Below, piece after piece: positions 40,641 through 51,825 of a stretch of DNA of 64,000 nucleotides. The stretch covers positions 286,001 through 350,000 of the forward strand of contig CAJNDS010002379.1 in NCBI GenBank assembly GCA_905221605.1, written 5' to 3'. The notes beneath the pieces were generated by a model. It saw only the letters and a program-made list of their open reading frames with translations, was not told the DNA's origin and searched no databases. The translations under genes and the position numbers were made by a program. Every line of letters starts with the position of its first letter. The stretch's first letter is position 1. This DNA is from Symbiodinium natans. Taxonomy: Eukaryota; Sar; Dinophyceae; Suessiales; Symbiodiniaceae.

Positions 40641-40774
40641 CTGAACCCTAAGCCTAGACCCTAAGGGCAAAATGCCTTGAATTCCTTCAGGCCCTACGTA
40701 CAAGCCCATTCCCACAGGTTCAGGGTTTAGGGTATAGGGCTTAGGCTTCAGGATTTAGGGTTCAAGGTTTGACA

Positions 40775-41100
40775 TGCATGCATTTGTTCATGGCTTAGGC
40801 GAAACAAGTGCGGGCGCTGTGTCTTGTAATGAGTCCACCACCTCTGACGGTCATCGGGATCGATTGTAACAGCTGCGAGGCTGTCGACAGGCAGCGCAGC
40901 CGGCATGACATGCATACAGTCGGAGACATGCCCACCTTGGCCAGCGATGCTACAGTTGGAAGACACGATGCTCCCCTTGTTCAGACGAAGCATCCAGAAC
41001 ATGTCGATGTCCACCGGCAGATGCTTGCCCATCTCCTCAATCAAGGTGGGGATGTACGTCCGGGCAATGGCATAGCACTGCGTGCCACCATGTGGAGAGC
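40775..41100 (-). CDS. Long exon, unidentified protein
   Basis: About 108 codons open without telomeric sequence, one of the longest coding islands. It contains GTQCYAIARTYIPTLIEEMG, VDIDMFWMLRLNKGS, AALPVDSLAAVTIDPDDR and RWWTHYKTQRPHLFRL. The antisense frame is also open but less protein-like. Same strand as 40568-40640 downstream, perhaps the same gene. No domain recognised. Confidence 0.6.
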
Positions 41101-41211
41101 CCTAAACCCCAAACGCTAAACCCTAAACCCCAAACCCTAAACCCGAAACCCTAAACCCTAAACCCCAAACCCTAAACCCTAAACCCCAAACCCTAAACCC
41201 GAAACCCTAAC

Positions 41212-41738
41212 TCTGAGGGGCGGTGAGTTAAAGAGTTTCAGGGAGCAGGCTTGGCCCCCATGGGCAAGTGGCTCAGGGTTGGTTTAAGGTTGAGGGGTTT
41301 AGGGAGTTAGGGAGTTAGGCTTCACGATGTAGGTGTTGGGGTTAGTAACGGTTAGTCGTATGGAAGGTAAACAGCCCCAGCTCCCAAACCTCCACCACCC
41401 ACCCCCCCCCCACCCACATGCCCCAAACAGCAGCTCTCCGGACGTCCTCTCATGCAAGAATGGTTGGTGGAGTGTTCTGGTCGGTGTCGGTAGTGTTTTT
41501 GGGGTTTTTAGGGACTAGACCCAAGACTAACCTAGGAATAAAAAGGCTGCCCCCCTAAACCCTAAACCCTAAACCCTAAACCCTAAACCCCAAACCCCAA
41601 ACCCTAAACCCTAAACCCTAAACCCGAATAGAAGCTTTACATAAGCTGCCTACTCTGGGCCCCAGGGAATGAGGCATTCGGGCTTGGGAAGGTTCGGCAG
41701 GGCTCCAGGGCCGGAGTCCAAGGTGTCCAACCCTAAGG
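41212..41738 (-). CDS. Candidate exons
   Basis: 41738-41640 contains LDSGPGALPNLPKPECLI; 41282-41212 contains LAHGGQACSLKLFNSPP. The island 41333-41518 is open on both strands. Telomeric tracts at 41550-41630 and 41100-41215 bound them. Unrecognised. Confidence 0.35.
41515..41551. mobile_element. Family E element truncated by a CCCTAAA array
   Basis: The left end CTAGACCCAAGACTAACCTAGG and AATAAAAAGG interior are present, then the sequence switches to CCCTAAA at about 41552 and the right end is missing. Confidence 0.75.
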
Positions 41739-41789
41739 GGTTGAGGGTTTAGGGTTTAGGGTTTAGGGTTTAGGGTTTAGGGTTTACCC

Positions 41790-42185
41790 CAAACCCTAAA
41801 TCCCTAACAACTCTAAGCCCCATTCCTGAAACTTGAGCCCTATAAGCCACACCAAATAAAACCCGCCCTAAGGCCAATAGCCTTAAAACTGGAATACCTG
41901 GAAACCCTCAACCCTGCAGCCTATGAGCCCTAAACCCGAAAACCCTATTCTCAGCCCTATAAGCCACACAAACCCTACATGTACCCCATAAACCGCACAA
42001 ACCCTACAATTCCCATAAATCCCAACAAACCCCAAACCCCGACAAACCCCGCAAACCCCCATAAACCCTATAAACCCTCTTAGCCCTAAAAATCCCAACA
42101 AGCACCCATAAGACCTCTCAAACCTATTAACCCACAAACCCCAGAAACCCTATATACCTGGCCTGCAAGCCCTATAAACCCTACT
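41790..42185 (-). repeat. Worn CCCTATAAA-type repeat
   Basis: As at 27700-28110: AACCCTATA and ACAAACCCTA variants, low order. The frame rich in GFIGFMG is a repeat translation. No gene. Confidence 0.75.
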
Positions 42186-42194
42186 CCCCCTGGG

Positions 42195-42297
42195 CTGGGG
42201 ATGTTCCCCCTTAAACTGACAGTCCTTCATAGGGACTTTAAGCGGGGGTACTATAATCCCTATTCAGGATTGTCAGTATAAGAGGGAACATCCCAAC
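42195..42297. mobile_element. Family B TIR element
   Basis: CTGGGGATGTTCCCCCTTA and TAAGAGGGAACATCCCAA pair, and inner GACAGTCC and GGATTGTC also pair. It lacks the telomeric insert seen in 4355-4516. Confidence 0.8.
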
Positions 42298-42334
42298 CCT
42301 AAACCCGAAAAAAAAGAAAAGAAAAAAAAAAAAA

Positions 42335-42600
42335 AAACTAAACCCTAAACACTAAACCCTACAAACCCTCTGAACCTTATGAACCCTAAACAAACCCTAA
42401 ACCCTAAACCCTACAAGCCCTAAACTCTAAACCCTAAACCCTAAACCCTAAACCCCAAACCCTAAACCCTAAACCCTAAACCCTACAAGCCCTAAACTCT
42501 AAACCCTAAACCCTAAACCCTAAACCCTAAACCCTAAACCCTAAACCCTAGCCCTAAACCCTAAACCCTATAAGCCCTCTAAGCCCTGTGAGCCCAGAAA
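42335..42600 (-). repeat. CCCTAAA field
   Basis: Mostly clean CCCTAAA with a repeated longer period: the phrase ACAAGCCCTAAACTCTAAACC occurs at about 42412 and 42483, so a block of roughly 70 bp has been duplicated. An A-rich run (42310-42333) precedes it. Confidence 0.9.
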
Positions 42601-43403
42601 CCCTGGGCCTGCTGCTGGAGCAGCATGCGCTTGAGCCTCGGGCTGACGCGGTTGTTAGGGTTTAGGGTTTAGGGTTTAGGGTTTGGGGTTTGGGTTTAGG
42701 GTTAGGGTTCAAGGGTTTAGGGTTTAGGGTTTAGGGCTTAGGGATTAGGGTTTAGGGCTTAGGGTTTAGGGTTTAGGGTTTAGGGTTTAGGGTTTAGGGT
42801 TTGGGGTTTGGGGTTTAGGTTTTGAGGCCACCACGTTAAGGTTCACTGAGGCTCGAAGTCTCCCTTCCCACTTGTGACGCGGGTGCCTAGCCCCAGCCTG
42901 TGAGGTCTATTCGGAGCGTATGGGAACCCTAAACCCTAAACCCTAAACCCTAATCGCCCTAAACCCTAAACCCTAAACCCTAAACCCTAAACCCTAAACC
43001 CTAAACCCTAGCCCCAAACCCCAAACCCTAAACCCGAAACCCTATTTGGGGGGATGCATTCTTAGGGTTCCGAGTATGACTCCCTTGATCTACTGGAAAA
43101 CACAAAACAAAACAGCCCCCAACCCGATACACCCTTAACCTACAGGGTTTAGGGTTCAGGGTGTTCGGAGTTTGGGGTTTAGGGTTTAGGGCTAGGGTTT
43201 AGGGTTTAGGGTTGTGGGGTTATGGGGTTAGGGTTTAGGGTTTAGGGTTTAGGGCTATGGGGTTTAGGGTTTAGGGTCAAGGGTGTGGGGAGTTTTGCCC
43301 CCTGAGGCGCTGTGAGATGACGAGGCAGTGGCATGACTGTCACGGAGACCCGGTACACCGCCATGAGGTCGACCTGGGTGAGTCCAGAATCTGGGCTTCA
43401 GGG
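42601..43403 (-). CDS. Three candidate exons
   Basis: 43403-43287 contains LTQVDLMAVYRVSVTVM and PLPRHLTAPQG. 42920-42850 contains HRLGLGTRVTSGKGDF. 42657-42601 contains VSPRLKRMLLQQQAQ. All on the minus strand with telomeric tracts between. Unrecognised. Confidence 0.4.
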
Positions 43404-43672
43404 GGTTGAGGGGGTTCAGGGGGTTTAGGGTTTAGGGTTTAAGTTTAAGGCTTAGGTGTAGAGTTCAAGGGTCACGGTCTGGGGTTGAGCTGGGGTCTGG
43501 GGTCTGGGAATTGGGGCTTCTAGCGCGAAGTGTCCTCACCAACAATCCAAAGCCACAAAGCGCGGGAAAGCCCAGCTTAGGGTTTAGGGTTTAGGGTTTA
43601 GGGTGTAGGGATTAGGGTTTAGGGTTTGGGCCTGTTCAAGTAGACCGGGCAGGTTTTGGGGGTAGTTCATTG

Positions 43673-43789
43673 CTAGGAAAAAATTGCCTGGGAGTAGAAA
43701 GGGTGCCCTTTTTGGATTAGAGGCAGAGGCTTCTAAGGAAACCTGAACCCCCCAAAAAAGTGAATAAGGGGCCTACTGCCGGGTCCTAG
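43673..43789. mobile_element. Family E TIR element
   Basis: CTAGGAAAAAATTGCCTGGG...ACTGCCGGGTCCTAG, a worn copy. It retains GTAGAAAGGGTGCCCTTTTT and AATAAGGGGCCTACT. Confidence 0.75.
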
Positions 43790-44054
43790 TAACCCCAAAC
43801 CCTAGAGTTTAAGGGTCCAGGCTTCAAGGGTCTTCCCTGAGTCGAAGCCCTAAACCCTAAACCCCAAACCCTAAACCCTAAACCCTAAGCCCTAAACCCT
43901 AAACCCTAAACCCTAAACCCTAAACCCCAAACCCCAAACCCTAAACCCTAAGCCCTAAACCCTCAAGGGCCCTCTGTGCCCCAGACTCCTTCGTCATCAG
44001 CCGCCTGGGCAGCCAAGGGCAAGATCGGCGAGGTTTTGGGGGCTTTTGGGCTTA

Positions 44055-44344
<290 letters not shown>

Positions 44345-44514
44345 TGTTTTGTCCTGTCTAGGGTTTAGGGTGTTTGAATCTTTTTGTTTAGGATTGGGCA
44401 GTTTAAAGTTAGGGGATTAGGGTTTATATAGGGCATGGGGCATTGTTTACGGCTTGGGGTCTAAGGCTTAGGGTTCTGTAGGCTGTTTGAGACGCAGAAG
44501 TCTCAAGAGTCTTC

Positions 44515-45404
44515 CAGGGCTTGCAAATGTCGGGCTAGCAGCCGCTGCTCTCTTCTGACAGGTGCACTCTACCGCTACACCCTAAACCCTAAACCCGAAA
44601 CCGCCTAAACCCTCGATCCCAAACCCTAAACCCTAAACCCTAAACCCCAAACCCTAAACCCTGTAAAACCTGAACCTCTTTAGAAGTCTTCGAACCACTA
44701 TCGCTGCTTTCACTCCCCAGTAACCCTAAACCCTAAACCCTAAACCCTAAACCCTAAACCCTAAACCCTAAACCCTAAACCCTAAACCCTAAACCCTAAA
44801 CCCTAAACCCTAAACCCCTTCCCCTATAGCGTCGCCGAGGGGCGGAGCTGCGATGGGCCATTTCGTCCCCGGCCTCTTGTGGAGGGGTTTAGGGTTTAGG
44901 GTTTCGGGTTTAGGGTTTAAGCACGGGGTTCTCAATTTCACAAGGTACCGCAGGACCTGCTTGTACACGGCAGCTCAAGCGTAGTGAAGGGCTTTAGAGT
45001 TGTAGGTATTTAGGGTTTCGGGTTTAGGGTGTTTCCAGTTTGCCTGCGACTGGGGTTTACAGGTACCGGGGGGGGTGGGGATTGGTGAGGCCTGACTCAG
45101 GCATTCACAGTCGAACGGTTCCGGCGTTGTGTCGTTTGGCGAGTTTAAGGTGCGGCTGCGGTTGGGTGTCTGAGTGCCCTGAAAAATGCATGAACCCTGA
45201 AACACTCGCTCTAAACCCTAAACCCTAAACCCTGAACCCTAAACCCCAAACCCTAAACCTTAAACCCTAAACCTTACACCCTAAACCCTGAACCAGACCC
45301 CTTGGAGATTCCTGTGCGTTTTGGCATCCTTCAAGACACACAAGGCCACGTCAACAGCGAGAATCTCTTTGTTTTGCAGGCTGCACAGCCTCCTTGTAAA
45401 TGCC
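44515..45404 (-). CDS. Series of candidate exons
   Basis: 45404-45288 contains NKEILAVDVALCVLKDAK (plus strand open too). 45195-45030 contains TLNSPNDTTPEPFDCECL. 44995-44925 contains YKQVLRYLVKLRT. 44880-44820 contains AGDEMAHRSSAP. 44575-44515 contains ECTCQKRAAAASP. Telomeric tracts separate them. None recognised. Confidence 0.35.
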
Positions 45405-45469
45405 CTAAACCCTAAACCTCAAACTCTCAACCCTGTATCCTAAACCCTAAACCCTAGACCCAAAATTCT

Positions 45470-45840
45470 ACACTTCAAGGGACACTTGACCTGAGCTAGG
45501 CAATCGCGAAATCCTGAACTTCCAACTGTACCAAAGGCCTTTAGTAGTGCTCAAAAAGCCGAAAGCTGAAGCACCGGATTTTTGTTTGGGGGGGGGGGGG
45601 CTAGGGCTTCGGGTTTATAAGCCTACGCACACCCTAAGGCCTAAGATATAGGTAGAACAGCTGCATTTCAAACCCTAGTAAAGGCACGTGTACCCCCCCC
45701 CCCCCCCCCTTTACACCCAAACCCTAAACTTGACTTCTAAGCACTCATGAGCCTTCCAGTGCGCCGTTCTGAAAAAGGGTTTAGGGTTTAGGGTTTAGGG
45801 TTTAGGGTTTAGGGTTTAGGGTTTAGGGTTTAGGGACCCT
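45470..45840. other. Weak islands, C/G runs and a TTTAGGG tract
   Basis: A G run (near 45588-45600), a C run (near 45692-45709) and TTTAGGG at 45777-45836. The island 45480-45590 has an open minus frame (STTKGLWYSWKF) that may be an exon. Confidence 0.35.
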
Positions 45841-45874
45841 TCCTGGCTACCTTAAGTATAAGGCCCGGCGGCAT

Positions 45875-46005
45875 GATGATCGGCGCTTCAAAAGAGTGGT
45901 TTTGGGTCTGGTTTAGGGCTGTTTAGAAAGGAAACTACCAAGAGCCTTAAGTATTCATCAGCGCCCCAAAAGGTGGCTATGGGTTTAGGCCTGGTCTAGG
46001 GCTGT
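45875..46005 (+). repeat. Imperfect direct duplication
   Basis: Two copies of about 75 bp: ATCGGCGCTTCAAAAG...GGTTTAGGGCTGT and ATCAGCGCCCCAAAAG...GGTCTAGGGCTGT. Function unknown. Confidence 0.7.
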
Positions 46006-46009
46006 ACAC

Positions 46010-46312
46010 CAAGAAGTGCTTGCGCACACCGCGGGGGCAGGCCTTGGGTGAAAGATAGCACAGCAGCATGCCTCGCAAGGCGCACGCTCTCCCCCGACTT
46101 GCCACTGCGCTTCGTGCAAGGGGGGTAGGGTTTAGGGTTTAGGGTTTAGGGTTTGGGGTTTGGGTTTAGGGTTAGGGTTCAAGGGTTTAGGGTTGAGGGT
46201 TGAGGGTTGAGGGTTGAGGGTTTAGGGTTTAGGGTTTAGGTTTTAGGGTTTAGGGTTTAGGGTTTAGGGGAAGATATCAAGGGCCTTGATGCACCTTTCC
46301 AGCACTATTCTG
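46010..46312 (-). CDS. Two candidate exons
   Basis: 46312-46272 contains VLERCIKALDIF; 46120-46010 contains SGESVRLARHAAVLSF and RCAQALLG. TTTAGGG (46125-46270) fills the gap. Unrecognised. Confidence 0.4.
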
Positions 46313-46393
46313 TATTTGTGCAATTAGAAACCATACTAAACAGTGCTGCGGGGTGCCGCAAAAAAAAACAAATACGAAAGCTACAATGGACCC
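46303..46393. mobile_element. Worn family F copy cut by a CCCTAAA array
   Basis: Shares AATTAGAAACCATACTAAA and CTACAATGGACCC with the palindrome at 28227-28339. The right end runs into CCCTAAA. Confidence 0.5.
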
Positions 46394-46533
46394 CTAAACC
46401 CTAAACCCTAAACCCTAGACCCTAAACCCTAAACCCTAAACCCTAAACCCTAAACCCTGAACCCTGAACCCTGAACCCTAAACCCTAAACCCTAAACCCT
46501 AAACCCTAACCAAACCCTGAACCGTCTTGAGAT

Positions 46534-46588
46534 GCGGGATATTAAAATCTATGGCCAGACGCGGGATATTAAAATCTATGGCCTGCCC
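46534..46588 (+). repeat. 28-bp tandem duplication
   Basis: GCGGGATATTAAAATCTATG occurs twice in tandem. The following unique block to 46780 shows no exon. Confidence 0.85.
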
Positions 46589-46781
46589 CCCCAACGCCTG
46601 TTGCCAAACACAGGGAGCACTTTAAAATAGGGTTAGGGCTTAGGGTTCTGCCCAACATTACAGTCTAGAGGCTGCGACCTTCTAGGAATCAAGTTGAGTC
46701 TTGAAAAGCGCAAAATCACCAAAGTTTGATTGACTTTGCAGGCTTTGAGAGCATGGCTGTTAAACATCTGAACACACCTAA

Positions 46782-47015
46782 TCCTCAGCTTTTTGGCTTA
46801 GTGTTCTGGGAAGAAAGAGGTTCAACTCGGGTTTGAAAGAGGGGGGCGAGGGTTCCCCAGTTGCTGAGTACCCTGGACCACAAAAAGGTCCACCTTTCAA
46901 TCATGGTAGGATTGTCTATACCTCAAAAGGTGAAAGTTTATCTACTCAACGACTAAGTTTCCAGTACCCCAAGAGCTTGAAAGGTTACAACTTAGCACCC
47001 GTAGGCTCGCGTTAA
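46782..47015 (+). CDS. Unidentified 77-residue open frame
   Basis: Open from a stop at 46779 to TAA at 47013. It contains EGSPVAEYPGPQKGPPFNH, GRIVYTSKGESLSTQRL and YPKSLKGYNLAPVGS. Length and composition suggest a terminal exon; no ATG near the start, so an upstream exon is likely (possible CTCAG acceptor). No family recognised. Confidence 0.5.
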   Translation, partial: SSAFWLSVLGRKRFNSGLKEGGEGSPVAEYPGPQKGPPFNHGRIVYTSKGESLSTQRLSFQYPKSLKGYNLAPVGSR

Positions 47016-47104
47016 GGGAATCGGTTAAACCCTAAACTCCAAACCCCTAAACCCTAAACCCTAAACCCCAAACCCCTACCCGGACCCTCTGTGTACGCGA
47101 AAAA

Positions 47105-47482
47105 ATGGCCACAAGCCAAACTTACACCAAAAACAGCCTTTTTCCTATTGAGGGCACGCGCGTCCACATGCAAAGCAAGACAATGCTTCAGGGTTTCTTC
47201 TTCGTAGCGCATGTCAACCAAAGGTTTGCTTCTGATGCCATGACAATCGGAAGCTGCAGGTCAGGGTTCTCGGCTGTTTCAGCGAGACAAGAAACGAATT
47301 CCGGCAAATTCCGCCTTTTTCCGGCTAATTCCGCCTTTTTGCCGGCCATTTCCGCCTTTTCCTTCAGGCTTTCATGGCTTGGCTTCAGGCTTGCGTGTTT
47401 TTTGAGTTTGCAAATTCAGGGTTTCTGCTTGTGGCTTCAGGCTTTCGTTGCTTCAACAAGCAAGAATCCGCAGAACACGTAG
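47105..47482 (+). CDS. Weak 125-residue open frame
   Basis: It begins with ATG but crosses imperfect 22-25 bp repeats (AATTCCGCCTTTTT, 47300-47370) and repeated AAACAGCC/GGCTGTTT words. The repeat content makes translation doubtful. It could be a transcribed non-coding or UTR segment. Confidence 0.25.
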   Translation: MATSQTYTKNSLFPIEGTRVHMQSKTMLQGFFFVAHVNQRFASDAMTIGSCRSGFSAVSARQETNSGKFRLFPANSAFLPAISAFSFRLSWLGFRLACFLSLQIQGFCLWLQAFVASTSKNPQNT

Positions 47483-47694
47483 CAAGCAAACGTCCTCGAG
47501 TTGAACACCGTCACAAATTTCAAAATAGCCTTTTTTTGGGCTGCCTAGCCAAATTCCGCCCCCACGGGCTGTTTTTGGGTCCATGCCTTGAAAAAGGCTG
47601 TTTTCATGGAAAGGCTGTTTTTTCACGTAATTTGAAGGCTCCAGGTAAACCCTAAACCCTAAATCCCAAACCCTAAACCCTAGATCCTAAACCC

Positions 47695-48210
47695 CTTTGA
47701 TTCTCTGGCCGTCCGGGTTGCTCAGCATCATCGGATTGCCGAAGATGTCGTCCTGCTCCTTAGACTCACGGAAGTCTCAGACTCATAGGCAGTTACAAAA
47801 GTAGGGGGCTATGTGTTTAGGGTTTAGGGTTTCGGGTTTATAGGGTTCAGGGTTTAGGGTTTCGGGTTTAGGGCTTAGGGCACCCCCGACCATTTCCCGC
47901 ATGCTGGTATGGCCTCTCATCGCCTCTTTGCGTCAAGACCAGAAAGTCAATCGGCGTGCACTGACAAGCCCTTCTGGGGGTTCCGAACTTAGGGGTATGT
48001 TATAGGAGGGCCATTGTTGTAAGGGAAATCCTACTATTTAGGGGATCTATGCTGGGGGGTCCCTTATTTTCGTAAACCCCTTCTTCAACGGAGTGCATGT
48101 CACAAGGAGTTGTCTTTGCGAACAAACGGCTGAGAGCTTTCCGCACTCCGGCCGATGTCGGGCTGATTCAAGAGAGATGTTGCTCGGATGCTCTCTTGCA
48201 GTGGTCCCCT
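47695..48210 (-). CDS. Exons with a family C intron; Cys-rich fragment
   Basis: Exon 48210-48078 contains ARHRPECGKLSAVCSQRQ; exon 47970-47881 contains CQCTPIDFLVLTQRGDERP. GT-AG removal of 47971-48077 in phase 2 keeps the frame. Exon 47795-47695 contains ESKEQDDIFGNPMMLSNPDG. Other frames of the first exon are open too. Function unknown. Confidence 0.5.
47971..48077 (-). mobile_element. Family C TIR element intron
   Basis: GGGGTTTACGAAAATAAGGG...AGTTCGGAACCCCC in transcript sense. It splices as GT-AG and has CCTTCT at both edges, a possible target-site duplication. Confidence 0.75.
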
Positions 48211-48419
48211 ACCCTAAACCCTAGCCCTAAACCCTAAACCCTAAACTCTAAACCCCAAACCCTAGACCCTAGACCCTAGACCCTAAACCCTAAACCCACC
48301 CTCAACCCTCAACCCTAAGCCCTAAACCCGAAGCCCTAAAGGCACCATGGGTGTTGGGGTATGTTGGGGCTCGGCTTCGGGTAATTTGGGGCCCCAACCC
48401 CAGAAACCCAACCCATCTC

Positions 48420-48612
48420 CAGATTCGGTTCCCCTTTGGCCTATAGCAGATTCGTTTCCCCTGTGGCCTATAGCAACAAAAAATGTTCAGGGTTTAGGGT
48501 AAAGGAGCCTAGCCTCACCCTAAACAAAACAAAGGGCGCCACTGGTGATCCCAGAACAACGCGTAGTTTTAGGATTACGGTCTTAGGGGATGAATTCAGA
48601 GAACAACCTATA
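48420..48612 (+). CDS. Candidate exon after a 27-bp tandem
   Basis: Two copies of an AGATTCGTTTCCCCT...CCTATAGC unit (48420-48475), then a plus frame containing KEPSLTLNKTKGATGDP and SFRITVLGDEFREQP. The minus strand has several stops here, so plus is preferred. Confidence 0.4.
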
Positions 48613-48769
48613 ATCCCCAAACCCTAAACCCTGAATCCTAACGCCTAAACAATAAGCCCTAACAACCCTAAGCCCTGAATCCCTAAACCCTAAACCCTGA
48701 ACCCTAAACCTAAACCCTAAACCCCAAACCCGAAACCCAAAACCTCAACCCTGAACCCTGAAATCTGAG

Positions 48770-49260
48770 ACCTCAAAAAAAGCCAGCCCAAGCGGCCGAG
48801 ATCGGCGCCCGTGCCTGCGGCAGATGGCGAGAACGTCTAAAGAGCTTAGGGGTTAAGGGCTTCGGGTTTTAGGGTTGAAGGGTGTTATAGGGTTTAGGAC
48901 CACCACCCGAATCCCTGAACCAAGAGCCTTTCTTGTCCCTATATGAATTGCAAGTGCTTCATATCGCCCAAAAAACCTATTCCGTGATTTAGGCCGCCTT
49001 TAAGTCTAAGCCCCATACTTGCTGAACCCACGTCCTTGTTTTCGAGCCCGTGATTAGGAGCAAGGGGCGCCAACGTGTAGGGTTTGGGGTTTAGGGCAAA
49101 GAGTCAACTCTTCAGCAAGGTACCTAACGGCAGCCAAGCTTGTCAATCAAGATTGCTCCCAGGGGGCCAAGGGCTCAGCAAACGGACATTGAGGCGAGTC
49201 GTTGCGGCCGGCTACAGGGTCTTGGCGTTTTGGGCTTCAGCGTTTTTAGGGTTTAGGATT
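48770..49260. other. Islands with ambiguous coding strand
   Basis: 48775-48840 is open in several frames. 48990-49080 reads RWRPLLLITGSKTRTWVQQV on minus. 49105-49225 reads SARYLTAAKLVNQDCSQGA on plus, while the minus strand has two protein-like parts split by an in-frame TGA. No assignment is made. Confidence 0.3.
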
Positions 49261-49336
49261 TAGGGTTTAGGGTTTTAGGTTGAGGGTGTAGGGGTGAGGG
49301 CTGGAGTTTTCGTTGTCTTTAGGTTGCCTGGCGGCC

Positions 49337-49718
49337 ATGACCCTGAATCCTCTCATCACGCCAGGCGCCTCAGAACACTTTGGCCCATCAACTTCCACAG
49401 GGATTCCACAAGCTTGGGGGGGCGCGGCATATGATCCCTAAACCCTAAACCCTAAACCCGAAACTTCAAACCCTAACTTTAAATCCGAATTCCTTTGGCG
49501 TTCGCGGAGCTCCAAAAGACGCCCAGTTCTTCAGAGCACAAAGCCAAGGCGCCTTACTTTCAGGGAACATGTGGTCACTTCTCTATTTCATCATTGTTAC
49601 TTGTCGACAGGTCGCGGCCTTGGACACACAGTGCAGCAAAAAAGAATATGGTCCCTTTTTGAGTACCTCAAATATTCTTGGGGAAGAAGCTCACCGTCAC
49701 CATGCAAGCACCCGTTAA
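49337..49718 (+). CDS. Plus gene fragment with a possible signal peptide or membrane helix
   Basis: Exon 49337-49438 starts MTLNPLITPGASEHFGP. After a CCCTAAA tract a 230-base frame contains NSFGVRGAPKDAQFFR, then MWSLLYFIIVTCRQVAA (hydrophobic core) and CSKKEYGPFLSTSNILGEE, ending TAA at 49716. If translation begins at that Met the helix could be a signal peptide. No family recognised. Confidence 0.5.
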
Positions 49719-50050
49719 CGAAAGGCTTGTCAGAGGGCTTTTAAGGAATACTTGGGGGTTTGGAGGCTGTTCCTAGCTTAGGGCTTCGCGTTCAAGGCGC
49801 TATACTTAAATTGACTCAAGAACCACCCCTAAAGCCTTACACGCACCAAGAATTTTCCAGCACCAAAACCCCAAAAACCTGAAACCAAAACACAAATATC
49901 CCTAAGCTCCCCCTGAAGCCCTAAACCTCCCTAAACCCCCTTAAACCCCCTAAACCCACCCCCCTGAATCACCCTAAACCCCCTGAACCCCCCTAAACCC
50001 TAAAACCTAAACCCCCCTACTCCTTGAAATCCTGAACCCTCCCCGCCACC

Positions 50051-50204
50051 CACCCCCCCCCCCCCCCCCCCACCCCCCCCCCCCCCCCCCCCCCCCCCCC
50101 ACCCCCCCCCCCCCTAAACAACCCTAAACCCCCTAAACCCTAAAACATAAAACTAAACCCTAAACCTAAATCCAAACTCGCCCCCCCCCCCCCCCCCCCC
50201 CCCC
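50051..50204. repeat. C-rich homopolymer tracts
   Basis: Two long C runs (about 50051-50114 with rare A, and 50180-50204) around worn CCCTAAA. The upstream 49840-50050 is also C-rich and gene-free. Confidence 0.95.
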
Positions 50205-50458
50205 AGGCGGAGCCTGAGACCCATCTCCGCCTCTCTGACCTGTCGGGTTGGTTTAGGGTTTAGGGTTTAGGGTTTAGGGTTTAGGGTTTAGGGTTTATAG
50301 GGTTTATAGGGTTTAGGGTTTAGGGTTTAGGGCTCGGGTTTTGGAGGGCTTTGACCACCCAAAAGCCAGAAGCCAGCCCCATACAGCCCCTAATTTCCCT
50401 GTAACCCTCATTTGTGCAGGGGCTTACTTCGGTACCCGTCTCGAGAGCTTCGGAGTAG

Positions 50459-50644
50459 TCTTTCGGGGCCACTTGCTTTCAGCAGAATTCTGAAGGCTGT
50501 ACCTTGGACCCTTCAGGTTGTACCCCTGGGTGTTGGGGAACATCTTTCACGATCCTTCACGTAGTAAAGGGGCCAAACTGGGAGTACATCAAGGGGAGCC
50601 TTGAGGGTTACAACCTTAGGCGTTCGTACCTCTGGGCCCTCTAA
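50459..50644 (+). CDS. Cys-rich 61-codon open frame
   Basis: Open from a TAG to TAA. It contains ATCFQQNSEGCTLDPSGC, TPGCWGTSF and GPNWEYIKGSLEGYNLRR. Four Cys in the first 28 residues could form disulfides. No ATG at the start, so it would be an internal-to-terminal exon. From 50650 to 50990 no further gene is seen. Confidence 0.4.
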   Translation, partial: SFGATCFQQNSEGCTLDPSGCTPGCWGTSFTILHVVKGPNWEYIKGSLEGYNLRRSYLWAL

Positions 50645-50999
50645 CCTTCTCAGCCTTCTTAAGCACTGCAAGCCCTGCCCTATCAAACTTCACGACAATT
50701 GTAGTATCCCCTAAGCTCTAGCAAGCAGCGTCTATTTTTTACCGTGTAGTCTTACCCTCGACTCCCAAGCCTCCAAGCCCTAGAAATACCTTGAAAACAC
50801 TATCGAGATCCAAAAATAACTCAGACACTAAGCCCCAAAAGCCATATCACCAACCTTTAACACAACCTCCCAAATCCTAAACCCTAAACCATATATTTTC
50901 TGGTGGCAAAAGAAGACCCTAAACCCTAAATCCCCAACAGTGCCCTAAAAACTATGCTATGAGCCCCTAAACCCTACGCCCTAACCCTGAACCCTACCC

Positions 51000-51128
51000 C
51001 CCTCCCCCCCTCCCCCCCCTCCCCCCTCCCCCCTCCCCCCCCCCCCCTCCCCCCCCCCCCCCGACGCGCTGTCTGTCCCGCTGTCTCTCTCTCTCTCTCT
51101 TTCTCTATCACTCCCTCTCTCTCTCTCA

Positions 51129-51159
<31 letters not shown>

Positions 51160-51192
51160 ACTCTTTCTCTCTCTCCCTCTCTCTCTCTCGCT
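51000..51192. repeat. Polypyrimidine tract
   Basis: (CCCCCCT)n and C runs to 51062, then (CT)n to about 51190: about 190 bp of nearly pure pyrimidine on one strand, a triplex or H-DNA candidate. Confidence 0.95.
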
Positions 51193-51197
51193 TCCCC

Positions 51198-51765
51198 TTA
51201 GACGCCTGTCCGCATCTTCGTCAGGAAGGTGTTGAAGGATTGAAGGCCCTGCAGCCCAAGCCGCGAATGCCTCGGCTTTAGAACCCTAAAGCCTAAACCC
51301 TAAACCCTCAACCCTAAACCCTCAACCCTAAACCCTAACCCTGAACCCCAACCCCTAAACCCTGAAGCTTTGAGAACTCGGGCCCCAAACCCGAAACCCT
51401 CAGTTTAGCCTTCGGGATGCCTCTGGTTGAGAAACGCGCCAAGCCATGATTTGTGAAATCAGGGCCAGTCAATCAAAGAACACCACAACCCCAAGAGACG
51501 ACAGTCCCAGGAGAGATACCGCGAGCAAACCCTGCACCCCCCTAAACAAACCAAGTAGACCTTGAACCCCCGCAGAGGGAACGTTCCGGTCTAAAAGAGA
51601 AACTACGAGACCCTAAACGCTAACCCCTAAACCCTATAAGCCCTAAACTAAGCCCAGTAGACCCTGAACACCCGCAGCACGAAACTTTAGGACTCTGCCG
51701 CCCCCTCTGGGTGCCCAGCGCGATGGCCCTCTTCTGCTCGTCCGACAGAGGCTGGCGGGTTTAGG
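51198..51765 (-). CDS. Candidate exons
   Basis: 51765-51700 contains QPLSDEQKRAIALGTQRG. 51490-51380 contains FTNHGLARFSTRGIPKAK after an in-frame TGA. 51282-51198 contains FAAWAAGPSILQHLPDEDAD. Unrecognised. Confidence 0.4.
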
Positions 51766-51825
51766 GTTTAGGGTTCAGGGTTAAGGGTTTAGGGTTTAGG
51801 GGGTAGACCGGATAGCCCCATCCCC